DNA of 64,000 nt from Sorghum bicolor (lineage: Eukaryota; Streptophyta; Magnoliopsida; Poales; Poaceae), in assembly GCF_000003195.3 (NCBI RefSeq), contig NC_012873.2, positions 24,029,317 to 24,093,316 on the forward strand, written 5' to 3'. The stretch's first letter is position 1. Every line of letters starts with the position of its first letter. A program made the translations under genes and the position numbers. This document shows, piece by piece, positions 36,072 through 47,798 of this stretch. The notes below the pieces were generated by a model. That model was not told the DNA's origin and searched no databases. It saw only the letters and a program-made list of their open reading frames with translations.

Positions 36072-36089
36072 TGGCGTGCAAGGTAGGGA
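36072..36089 (+). other. Tat2 primer binding site
   Basis: tggcgtgcaaggtaggga two bases after the LTR end. It resembles the tggcgcgccaggtaggg site of grass Tat elements; I did not assign the tRNA with certainty. Confidence 0.6.
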
Positions 36090-36189
36090 TCCTGCGTGTT
36101 ACTATTGATTCCCATCTTTTTTCGGATGGCTACCCATGTTTCGCCGATCCCACGCTCCACGGTGATCTGGTTTGGGAGCCTTGAGTTCA

Positions 36190-38512
36190 TGTCCACCGGC
36201 TGCGGCTATGACATGATCCTGCTCTCAGTGAGAGGACCAGAGGGGCATGCGTCATGCCCACACGATTGAAGGCTCCATGGCGGCCTCACCACCAAGAAGG
36301 CGTGATCAGCACTGCCACCACCCCACTGATGTTGCACGATCGTCGCCCCGTATAGGAAGGGCAACGGTGGAAGAGTCGACAGCTCTCCGCACCAAGATAG
36401 CAGACACGACGGCCGGTCAGCAGAGTGGCTGCACGACGGCACCAAGGGGCAGCTTACCCCGTGCCCCGTTGCCACCATCTGCCCTATTGCCACATGGCCT
36501 GTTCGCCACAAGGCGTATGCTCCCATTTGGCTTGGACAACGCTACGACGTCGCTCGCCAGGACAATATGTCCGGGCACCAGCACGTGCGTGGATCGGCCA
36601 CTAGCCCTCCCACGTGACATGGAGACGCATGGCAAACTCAACATGAGGCTGAGTGTCCAGGTTTTCTCCAGATACGCCAGCCTCGACGGTTGGGACCTAG
36701 ACGGTACACCCTCACCACGCTCAGGCAGTAGTTGGCAGAGGAGTGGCACGGCTGCTTCTACACCACTGAACTAGACCCTGACTCCGAGTCCGACAGCTAT
36801 GACGCTTCGAGGAAGTGCTTCAACGTCGATGGGGCTGTGGCCACCGATGACACGGAGGACGCCGCCACCGGTGCTTGAGCTCCAGCAGCAGGGGAGATCC
36901 TAGGACACCTGAGAACCAAGGGCAGGTGGATCCGCCACCTCAGGACGACATGGCTCCACAACTTGCGCAGCTATGGGAGTTGAAGGCCAAGCTTGACGAG
37001 GACCGAGAATGCCTCAGCCAGCTAGAGCAGGCCCTCGAGCGAGACCAACCGCACCCGCATGGTGGGGGCACACGTGGACACGCTCGAGACGTGTACCGAC
37101 AGATCGTTGGGGATGAGGAGCCTGAACTGCTCATCAGCCGTTTCGCTCGAGCTGATCAGAACATCATAGCAGCAACCATGCTGCTACGCAACATGCCTGA
37201 GCCCTCAAACTCCCAGGCATGACACATTCAAGACTAGGTGCAAGGTTTGCTCCACGTGGCGGTGGCTCAACAAGCAGAGATCTCGGCCTCTCGATGTCGA
37301 GGGCGGCTATAGAAAAGCACCCTGAGCCAGCCCGAGATGAGAGGGAGGTGTCAGTTCACCAAGAACCGCCACCTCGAGGCAAGAAGACAACGCCGATCTA
37401 GGAGGACCTCGTCGACAATCATGAGCCTCACAACGCTCGATGCGACATCAACGAGCATCAATGCCACAAACATGGTGACGCTGAGGAACGGGGCTACAGC
37501 ACCCACCGCAGCGGACGCTACGATAGGGATGAGGACCGGATGGCTCCGAAGCCACCGGGACCTCGAGTCTTTAGCAGGGCAATCCGTAGCACGCGCTGCT
37601 AAGCCCATTCCGACCCCCGACCAGCATCGCCAAATACAACAGCGAAACCAATCTAGGGCTATGGCTGGTGGATTTTCAGCTGGCATGCTAGTTGGGAGGC
37701 GCTCGAGGAGACGATCAAGCCATCATCTGGCAGCTTCCGCTTTTCCTCTTTGACACGGCTCACAGGTGGCTCGAGGAACTATCGGCCAACCAAATCCACG
37801 ACTAGACCAACCTGGTCCGGGTGTTCGATGGAAACTTCAAGGGGACCTACATCCGCCTCGACAATTCATGGGACCTCAGCAACTGCAAGCGGAAATCTAG
37901 AGAATCTATCAGATAGTATGCTTGACGCTTCTCCAAGCAAGGCACGGAGCTCCCACACATCCCCGACCACAACATCATTCTAGCATTTGTCTCAGCGTTT
38001 TCTTTAGCCATGAGAGCGACAAAGGGAAGGCACCAACCGATGATGACGAAGGCCCTAGCAGGGGGCCCAAAAAGAACAACAACAAGAAGAAAGGATGGCA
38101 GATCAAGCGAGAGGCCATCGACGATGATTTCATCGCCGCAGTCGAGCGCAATAAGCCTCGAGGCCCTCCAGAAGGGGTCGTCTTCGACAAGATGCTCAAG
38201 GAGCCCTGCCCTTACCACAAGGGAGGGTCTAATCAAAAGCTTGAGGAGTGTCGCATGCTGAAGAAGTACTTTGACAGCCTTGGGCTGAAGAAGGACGACC
38301 AAAGGAAAGACAAAAGCGACGACAAGGTTGGAAGCAAAGACGATGAGGGGTTCTCCACCGTCCATGATTGCTACATGATCTACGGTGGGCCCTCGATGCA
38401 GCTCACGTCACGCCAATGCAAAGAGAGAATGCCGGGAGGTTTTTGCGGCAAGGATGGCAGTGCCACGGCACCTCAATTGGTCGAGCACCCCCATCACCTT
38501 CAATCGCGATGA
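36190..38512 (+). pseudogene. Tat2 gag, decayed
   Basis: No long open frame, but Gag is clear in pieces. The capsid core reads SIAKYNSETNLGLWLVDFQL, WLEELSANQIHD, NFKGTYIRLDNSWDL and RFSKQGTE across 37610-37945, with stops at several points, including one after IHD where Trp is usual. The knuckle region (38040-38400) has CPYHKGGSNQKLEECRMLKK. The stretch 36190-36870 before it is leader or N-terminal gag with stops in all frames. The family resemblance is to Huck/RIRE2-type Gag. Confidence 0.75.
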
Positions 38513-39360
38513 CCACCCCGACAGGGTTGTCGCCCCTGGCGTCTATCCGCTTGTCGTCGACCCCATCATTGTCAACACTCGACTCTCAGAGGTATTGATG
38601 GATGGCAGCAACAACCTCAACATCATCTACCTCGAGACTCTTGATCTCCTAGGCATCGAGAGAGCACAGCTCCATCCTAGCATGGGCGGCTTCCACGGCG
38701 TCGTACTAGGGAAGAAGGCATTGCCAGTAGGTCGAATTGACCTGCCGGTCTGTTTTGGCATGGCAGTCAACTTCAGGAAGGAGACCCTAACTTTTGAGGT
38801 GGTGGGTTTTTGAGCCACCTATCACACCTTCATTAGATGACCGGGGTACACCAAGTTCATGGCGATCTCCAACTACACCTACCTCAAGCTGAAGATGCCC
38901 GGGCCCAAGGGAGTTATCACCATCAGCTCCTCTTACGAGCACACATATGAATGCGACGTTGAATGCGTCGAGTACGGAGAGACGGTCGAGAACACCACCG
39001 AGCTTGCCTCAAAGCTCGCGGCCCTTGCCACCGAGGCTCCAGAACCAAAGTGCCATGCGGGCCCAAAGAAGGTCCCGCTCGACCCCGACAACTCTGATGG
39101 CAAGGTGCTGACGATCAGGGCCAACCTCAACCCCAAATAGGAGGCCGTGCTCGTCGACTTTCTCCGTGCGAACGCCGACATGTTCGCATGGAGTCCCTCG
39201 GATATGCCTGGCATAACGAGAGAAGTCGCCGAGCACTCCTTGGAAATCCAAGCCGGTTCCAGACCAGTGAAGCAACGCCTGCGCGCCGCTTCGACAAGGA
39301 GAAGCGTAAGACCATTGGCGAGGAGGTCCACAAGCATTTGACAGCCGGATTCATCAAGGA
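38513..39360 (+). pseudogene. Tat2 protease and start of RT
   Basis: Protease-like VDPIIVNTRLSEVLMDGSNN (DGS where DGG/DTG is usual) to about 38830, then a linker (AISNYTYLKLKMPGPKG). The RT N-terminus follows with ADMFAWSPSDMPGI and GSRPVKQRLR, then GFIKEV, where the element breaks at 39360. Stops at 38811-38813 and near 39138, and a frameshift near 39285. Confidence 0.75.
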
Positions 39361-40243
39361 GGTTTATTGGATTTGTTGCTTGCCCAAATGTTTGTTCCAT
39401 TTAGTGAAAGTGTTCTGCATATTACATATTTAATTAAACTAGTATTTCTGTAACATGCAACAGCCTAATGAATATATATATTTAATTAAACCAGTTCATC
39501 TTTATAACCTTTCCATTATCTCAAGTAGGATGTTTTGCTTAGATTAATATAGCTATTTGTTTCACTGATTGCAGAAAATATTTTCTATTGACTACTGTAT
39601 TCCTGCAGATCGGAGATTCATCGGCTATAGATGTGGCTCGTGTGGCTCCCACTTGAAGTCTCATTCCAACTTCTAGATACGTCTAGCTTGCTCCAGCTTG
39701 CCAGCTTGCATCAACGTGCCATAGTGCAATGTTGATGGGATGTTTTATGAAACTTTGTATGTTCACGGATGAAAATCTGATGTTGGATGGAAATTTACGA
39801 TTGTTATTTTTTATAATGCGCTGCTAGATGTATATGATCTATGTATGTGGGCTGTACATGTTGTGGTAGTGGGTTGAAAATTGTGCTGCAAATTGGCTAC
39901 AAAATTGGGCTGCAAAATGGCTGCAATTGGGCTGTTAAAATGGCTAAAACAGAAAAACAAAATTGTTGCATTTTGGCTAAAAATTGGCCCATCATTGAAT
40001 GTGGCCAGTTAATAAATGGGCTGAGGTATTTTTCACGTCATCATTCATGTAAATATCCAAGATGATACGGCAATTCATCCGTGACGGTTATTTTTCATCA
40101 TAGGAAATGGGCTTGGGCTAGGCTAACTAGGCTTCGGGCTATACCGTGACGGTTTGAAACCGTCACCGATTTCATATTGTGACATTTGTTTTCTCCCTGC
40201 CATGTCAGCTACCATGTGGCAAGGCCAACGATTTTGTGACAAT
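39361..40243. mobile_element. Probable end fragment of a CACTA-type DNA transposon
   Basis: AT-rich, no ORF. The right part has short repeated words (aattgggctgcaaaatggct-like, 39880-39960) and repeats of gtgacggtt: one at 40081 and an inverted pair 40146-40155/40157-40166 with a one-base loop. Such subterminal gtgacggttt/aaaccgtcac repeats are typical of grass CACTA elements. No CACTA terminus is visible, because Ath2 starts at 40244. It could also be a different DNA transposon. Confidence 0.42.
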
Positions 40244-43132
40244 TGTTGACGGTCCTTAAGTATCAAATTTAATTTTCAAATAAACAAGAAAAAGGATCCA
40301 AATGAAATCAACAACCAGTCTTAGGGTTTTATCTGATAGAATTCCATGAGTTTCGGTGTTTGTCTATTGTTGACGGTTCTTAAGTATCAATTTTAGTTAT
40401 CAAATAAACAAGAGAAAGGACCAATATGCAACCAACACCTAGAATTAGGGTTTGATCAGATAGAATTCCACGAGTTTTGTTATTTATCTATTTCTGCAGG
40501 GGGTTATCAGGAAATAAGGAAGAAAGGCCCACATGTCGGGATTACATAGAGATATCAATGCATCGCGCAATTTTCTACCATCTAGAAGACTCCAGAAGCC
40601 ACGGGAAGGAAGCGGAGGCCGAACGGGGCCAGGCACTGGGCGCCCGCCCTGTTGACCTGGGCGCCCGCCCCCCTCCGGACTTGGTTCGGGACACTTTTCA
40701 CAGACGACGCTCCACCGACCTAAAGGATCAAGGATAACCGTCCAATCAATGTCGGTTCGATCCAATGGCTCACGTTCATTTGAGGGACTATAAAACCAGA
40801 CCCCCTGGCCCCTGGAGGAGACAAGTTCATCATAGAGTTGAGAGGAGCCCTCGAAGGAAAACCTCTCCTCCAAATAAATTTTCTTTTTAGGCTTAGCATC
40901 CAATGTAAGTAGAAATAGATCTTCTAGTTTCTACTAGATTTTGAGAGATAGAGTGGAGGTGTAGATCGGAGGAAGCCCGGCCTGTCGGTGTCTACTCCGA
41001 GCTTGTACCTACGGGATCAAGTTTTCCTAACCCGAAGCTTGCTCCTAGGATTCTTCAGTATTTCGACTTCTAAATTCTAGTAAGTTCTTGTTTTATTGTT
41101 CTTTTGGTTTATGAGTTTACTTTAATCTCTTCGCGTAGAGTTTAGAGTAATCATCTCTAGCGTAGACGTGGTGTTTAGGCTAGGATACTCATAGATATTC
41201 CGTGACTAGCTAGACCGTGGTAGTAGCGAGGAACGTGACAATTCCGAGATACCTTTGCAGACCATATCTCGTTAGCAGGAAGGATAGGGTTTATAGGTGT
41301 GGGTTGAACATCCTTTGTGGTGTCTAGATTCCATTAGCCTCCCCAACAGAACAGTAGATCATCCTTACCAAGGTTAGAAGGAGATTACGGTTGTAGTCTT
41401 CTCTATTTACCACTCACATCGAGAAACATTCTTTGTAGCCTAAAGGGTTAGTAGTAATAGACTAGATTAGTCAGATGCACTCTTTCTCCGAGTGGTAAAA
41501 AAATAAATACGATACTCTGGATAACCTCCCGGGTGAAGTGCTCACCGATATCCATGCGCTTGCGGATCAATTCCTTATTGCGTTCCCAAATATCAACATC
41601 TATTTTTGTAGGGGGTTATCAGGAAATACGGAAGAAAGGCCCACACGACGGGATTACATAGAGATATTAACGTGCCGCGCAATTATCTTACATCTAGAAG
41701 ACTCCAGAAGCCACGAGAATGAAGCGGAGGCAAAACGGAGCCTGGCCTAGGGCGCCCGCCCTAGGGACCAGTGCGCCCGCCCACCTCTGGACTCCAATCA
41801 GGACTCTCTTTCGGGATTATGCTCCACCGACCTAAAGGATCAAGGATAACTGTTCAATCAATGTCGGTTTGATCCAACGGCCCATATTCACTTGGAAGGA
41901 CTATAAAACCAGACCCCCTGGCCCCTGGAGGAGAGGACCTCTCAACCCTAATTCATTATTCATCAGGGAGAAGAAGCCTCTGATCAAGCCGAGAGCCACA
42001 ACATCAACTAGATATCTAGATTAGCATAGCTACATAGGATTAGAACTAGAAGGAGTCAATCTTCGATTGGTTGCCGGATCTGTCAAGAGGATTCGTGGTA
42101 ATTCTCTATTATTCTTCAATTGTTCATCTTTGTTCTTCAATATTATGAATATGACTTTGTTCTACTTCAATATATTACTTATTACTATGCTCTACTTGTT
42201 TATATTTGCAATTATATTGTTCTTAGTTTATCATAGTTATATACTTGGCTTAGTTAGATTGGATTTATATACATGTTTAGGATCGTATAGCGTTTATCCA
42301 TCGGATCCATGGGTAAATGATAGATATTGTGTAGGTGTGATTCTTATACCGTATTTATCTGCGATTATACCCAATATGCCAGATTGTGGGGTAGTTCGTG
42401 GTACTGACAGCTCCATTGATTCTTATATAGTCCCCCTCTCGTGTATTGGGCTGGCAGAGCAACATTATTACAGGGGAGTGATTACGATGTTTCTCATATT
42501 CCTTGCTAATATCACTATGCATGGGTGTCATCTTGTCTCACAATGATTGCTAAGTATAATTGCACTAACTATGATATGCTAGACTGTATAGTTAAGAATA
42601 ACTTAGGAAATATTCTTGTAGTCCGTCCTAATTCCATGCTAATGACTTGGTAGAATATCTAATTGAGGTGCTTTTCATATTTATTATGTGGCTAAGTTAT
42701 GCTGATCAGATTAATTATCTTTGTCACTATTCATTACTTTATATATCCTTTATGTGACACTTATCCCTGTATGAAAGAGTTAGATAAATGTTCTCAATTA
42801 TACATGCAATGATAGATACTCAATCTTATATTCCATTCTATAATCAACATTGATGATTACTAATCCATTATTAGTGGTAAAAATATAAATAACGATACCT
42901 GGAGTACCTCCTGGTTAAAATGATACGTCGATATTAATCTGTGCTCTTGCAGATCCCATTCATTATTTATTTAAATGAGCAATTGCATATTTCAATACCG
43001 TGTCTCTCATGTCATGCTGGGGATGAAAACTTGGCTTAAGTGGTATGACTGATAGGTTTGGCATTTTTGGCGCCGTTATCAGAATTAGAAAACTAAGTCT
43101 ACTTTAGGTAATGACGTTAGGAATACCCAACA
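40244..43132 (+). repeat. Ath2 5' LTR (with a 1231 bp solo LTR inserted)
   Basis: Starts TGTTGACGGTCCTTAAGTATC, identical to the 3' LTR start at 63900, and ends ATACCCAACA. Without the insertion at 40368-41598 it is about 1.65 kb. TATA box at 41902-41908. Colinear with LTR-N. Confidence 0.88.
40368..41598 (+). repeat. Solo LTR of the Ath1 subfamily, 1231 bp
   Basis: TGTTGACGGTTCTTAAG to CCAAATATCAACA, flanked by perfect tctat duplications (40363-40367 and 41599-41603) inside the Ath2 LTR. TATA box at 40789-40795. The ORFs at 40477-40737 and 40484-40903 are compositional. Confidence 0.92.
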
Positions 43133-43140
43133 AGCATTTT

Positions 43141-43158
43141 TGGTGCCATTGCCGGGGA
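43141..43158 (+). other. Ath2 primer binding site (Asp tRNA type)
   Basis: tggtgccattgccgggga, eight bases after the LTR end, close to the Athila-lineage Asp-tRNA site tggcgccgttgccgggga (two differences). Confidence 0.78.
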
Positions 43159-43174
43159 AGGTTGATTACCAATC

Positions 43175-46100
43175 TGTCACAGAACCGACCAAATTATAAG
43201 AGTTCAAGTGTAGAAACGATCGCCAAGCAATCAAGTTTCCAAACTTGAGCCCATATAATCCCGGTAGTCAATTGAAATCACGAAGGACTTCAAACCAACT
43301 CGCAACAAACCAAGATCGTAATAGTTCAACATAAACACAGCGAAGGTTACATAGTCATTCATTGCCGTCGAAGCGGCACCACATCGGAGTTATTAAGTTA
43401 TTACAACACAAGTTCGAAGTAGCGGAAGCAAAATAATTACACACACTTGTTCAAAGTTCAGTTCTTAAGTTCGAGTTACTGCCAGAGTCTATGCCATCCT
43501 TCCAAAAGCATCAGATACGAGATTGTTAGAGAACCGTGCCCGACGGTTAGTCCTCATCCCTAGCGGGATAGAGACAGGTCTTGCAGAAGCTGTCATAAAA
43601 GATGTCATCTGCAACAGGTGGGAATAAACCCTGAGTACGAGGATGTAAGACTTACCCGTCTAGTAAAACATAAAAGACACCAAGGATCATGCTAGGCTAA
43701 GATATAAAAGTAGAGCTGGTTGACTCGACATTTTTGCCAAAAGCCTTTATTAAGACTAACCCAATGTAAGAGCATCATTTTTATTTATCATCAGCCTACC
43801 ACTAGATTAGCACCTGTACTACAACACATCACTTGATTATTACAAGCAATAATAAACATATCAAGTTCATCATATTTTCCTCTTGCTATCATCATTATCA
43901 TGAACCAAGTTCATTAGTGAATGCTACGTTTGCCGCTGCTCTGTCAAGTTCTCACTGACCGGGAGAGACGGCGATTCGAATCGAATTCCTATCCAGCTGC
44001 AGGGTTATTCCTAGCACTCATCCAAGCATCCCCCATCGGAGAGCCAACGGGTCACCTTTGGTACAACTCAGGAATCGCGGCTCCGATCAGCGCCGCACTC
44101 CCAGGGCTACCACTCTGCCAGGGAGGTCAGGAATTTTAACTCACCTGCCTTTGGGCTTACGCCAATGGTCCCCCGCACACCACACTTCCTCCGGTAGTGC
44201 GCACTTTATACTTGCCGGTCTTCCAGCCTGAGTCATACTACTCGGCTTCTTGGTCGGAACGAGTTATCCGGCCAACTAAGTGTTAGGCATGCGTTCAACA
44301 TGACAAGAGGACGTACTACGATCGGTCCTTAGCTGCCACAGACGGAGTTACTACAAACTTGCAAAACTCCGCCCGGCTTAAGTCAAATTAATCAGGTTCC
44401 ATCCACGATAGCACATATAGACCATCGTGATCCGACATAACCCTATATCGCGCAGGTGACAGGATATCACCCGACTTCTACCGATTAAACCATGACTAAG
44501 CTGCTACTCGATCCTAACTCTATAACCAGGTAGTGGAAAGATATCTGGATAAGGATTGAGTAAAATGCAGCAAAGGTTTCATCACAACTCCTATACTTAA
44601 TGCAGCAATAGATATAACATATTAAATAGACTTTCAAAAGTAAAAGGGAGGCTTAGAATGCTCCGGGGCTTGCCTTTCACGAACGAAGCTAGCTCGTGAT
44701 TTGGGCACTCAACTTCTTTTCCTTTGGGCTCCTCGAGTCCGACTTGCTGGACCTCCACTTCCGGGTTGCCCTCCTGACCTTCGGGAATCCCTTGCAGATC
44801 GAAGGAGACTGCCGTGTCCGATGCACCTATTGCATGCTCGGTGAATAAGAAGGTGTGCATATAAAAGAATGAATGCTTGATAACATAATGGATTCACTGG
44901 GCACTCATTTACGGAGTACACAGTTATAACAAGTTCACACAAGCTAACAAGTTAACCTAGTCCAAAACTTACCATGATACTACAACAGCAAGCAACATAA
45001 AACAGGAGTAACTCAGTAAATAAATCCTAACTAATGATAGACAGATCCAACAAACATAAGTGAATACATTCTGGAAAGATTATGAAATTGTCTACAATTC
45101 ATCTTTAAACATCGCAGCAAGATTCATACATTAAACCAATCATTTAAACAAGGTTCCAGGTTTTGTCCCAGAAAAACAACACCTATTTCTGGAACCCAAA
45201 TTGGAACAGCTATAACTTTTAAACTACTTGGCCAAATGACCTCAAATTTAAACCACAGCTAGTTCAATAAGTTTACAACAACTTTGATTTAGACAAGTTC
45301 CACAGAAGGCCAAGTTATCATTAAGCAAAAGTTAAATCACTTCCTTGCTGTCCAGAACAGCCTTTAACCCTTTAATTAATTATTTGATGACATAACCAAA
45401 ACACAAACCATGCCAACCACATGGCTTATGAGCACAAGCATATCACAAGATTACCAGAACATCAGATGATAACCCTCAAACATATACTTAACAAGGCATT
45501 TATTAATTACTTCTAGAAAGAAGCATAATTACAAGATGCCTAGTCAAATTGCTCAGAAAAATCTACAAAAATTACAGGAACACAAGTAAAGCATCAAAGC
45601 ATCACCATAAAAATTTCACAGCAATTGCACACACCAAATTAAAGATATGTATTTGACATGTGCCCAAGGGTTTATATCATAATTTTAGAAACATGACTTA
45701 TATGGTGCAAACAACAGATTTCAAATTATTTACATATGAGGAATACCATAAACATGATTACTACCAAAGTAGAGCACCAGCATAAGCACCAATTATTTTA
45801 TATAATTTAATCAAGGAAACAAGCCAAATTTCAATCATAAATTACATATCAAAGCTGCAGTACTCCAAAAATCATGAAATATTTACCAAAGCACTCTAAT
45901 ACCATATAGAGGCTACCATAAAATTTTCAGAGCAAACTAAGCAGTATAGCAAGAGATATGAATTTATCCATGAATAACAAGATTAAATCCTTAATAAATA
46001 TTTTCTCAGAAAACATGGTTCATTTTATATTTTATTAAAAACTATCCATCCCAAGGAACAACACAAAATTGGTTTCACCATTTTTGGATCTCAGAAACAG

Positions 46101-47756
46101 GAGATATGATTTTTGCAAGAAAGCCAAAAATCAGGATTTTGAATAAAGAAAAGGAGGGAAATAGAGTGACGCTGACAGTGGACCCCGCCTGTCAGGGTCG
46201 TCTTCCTCACGGCCGAGGCGACTTTCGCCGGCGATTTCTCCGCGACGGCGAGGTCTCCGGCCAAACCAAGGGCACCAACGTGATCCCCAGACTCTAGCGA
46301 CTCGATTGACCCCCTTTTCCCCACGGCGGAGCCACCGGAAAGGGCTCGCCGTCGACGATGGCGGCTCGGCGGAGGTGCTCGGCGTTACGCTGGAGCCCTC
46401 AGGCCGGTGGAGCGCGACCTAAGACCTTCTACAGCACCAGCGAACTACGGCGGAGCTTCCTAGGTACGCGGCTTGGCTTGAAACTTCGTGGAACACGCTG
46501 GCCACGAGAGCACCCATCTCCGACGGAAACACGGCGGCGCTGCGCATCGTGTCCGGCGACGGAGAGCTCGGTAGAGCATCTACCAAGTGGCGCAAACGCT
46601 CGCTAAGGACCTACTCTACCTCTATGACCTGACCAGAGGAGACTAGAGGCTTCACCGGGCTCGGCATTGGGCTCGCCGGAAAAGATGATCACGGCGACCC
46701 GATTTGGGGGAAGAAGAGATTGGCGGCTCACCGGTGGATTTCACGGCGAGATGGTGGGTGGAGAATGGAGAGCGGTTCACGGCGGAGCTGTGGGTGGAGT
46801 TTGGTGAGTAATGGCGCAGCAAGGAACGCGCGCGAGCTCGCCGGAGTAGGCTCGCGACGGAGAGCTCACGGCGGCCGCGTTTCTGGCGAGAGTTGCGAGG
46901 CAGAGCGGAAGTGGACGCGTCCACTCTGCTCGGGGCGTCGCCGTGGACGTCATGCACGCGCTGGGAGCTGACGAGCGGGGCCATCACCGGCGTACGGACG
47001 ACATCTGGCGGACAGGTGGTGCTCTGGCCATCCCCGACGGTGAGCTCAGCTTCGATTCAGAGAACACGGCAACCGACTGACAGAGCGACTTCAGCAATGG
47101 ATAACTCCCAATCCAGCCCAAGATAGAAGATGATACAATTGACAAAGTTGGAGTTTCAATCGAGTTCTATAGCTTTGTCAACAAGAGCAAAACCCAGATC
47201 GGCCGGGATTGAGAGATATAGAGTTTTCAAAATCGATCAAGCAAACTGGTTTCGTTCCAAGACTTAGAAAATTTTCTAAGTGTTGGAAACAGCCCCAAAT
47301 CTGCTTTGTGGGTCACTTTTGAGCTATTTGTGATCATTTTCATGAGATGGCCATAAAACAACTTTTGTTCCTTATAAAAGTTGCTACAACTTTGCTGTAG
47401 AAAGTTTTGACATGCAAACATTTTATGAAACACTTTTTGAAAGCCTAAGAAAAAGAGGTTTCTAGGGCCTATTTACACAAGTATGACTTAAGGACATATT
47501 TTGGAGAAGTGATCAAATGAACATTGTTCCCAAGGTTAAGTTAAGCATAGATACACTAATTACCAAGGCATAGAGCACAAACACAAGCATGGTTCACTCA
47601 AACATAAGCATAGGAAGCCTATTTAAGCAATTTAAATCACATTTTTGCATAGAATGACATGGCTCAAGATAGATGATGATCATGACATGTTTTGAGTAGA
47701 TGATAATGCTCATGCTATGCACATGATCAATGCAACCATAACACTGGGGTGTTACA
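43175..47756 (-). repeat. Tek2 3' LTR, 4582 bp
   Basis: tgtcacagaaccgacc to ggggtgttaca. The GC-rich block (46180-47100) is homologous to but strongly diverged from that of Tek1 (shared ggaccccgcctg, ggcgaggtctc, ccaagggcacca), while the AT-rich flanks are much closer. No gene supported. Confidence 0.93.
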
Positions 47757-47770
47757 GCCCTTCCCCCTTA
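47757..47770 (-). other. Tek2 polypurine tract
   Basis: Minus strand TAAGGGGGAAGGGC directly before the LTR start. Confidence 0.83.
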
Positions 47771-47798
47771 CGAAAATCTCATCCCGAGATTTGAAAGC

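Larger units (their letters stand above)
35187..39360 (+). mobile_element. Tat2: Tat-like (Huck/RIRE2-type) element, truncated at both ends
   Basis: Begins within a 5' LTR (35187-36069) interrupted by Ath1, followed by a PBS and a badly decayed gag-protease-RT region. Similarity stops abruptly in RT just after the GFIKEV motif at 39360, where unrelated AT-rich sequence begins. CTCGAG occurs 14 times in these 4.2 kb. Confidence 0.8.

Noticed and set aside
40146..40166. Perfect gtgacggttt hairpin as a microRNA precursor or terminator
   Set aside because: Arms are only ten bases; it fits subterminal DNA-transposon repeats better.
46091..47126. ORFs in the Tek2 LTR GC block, repeated at 57299-58339
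   Set aside because: Compositional, strand-overlapping, no conserved motif; shared only because the two LTRs are copies.
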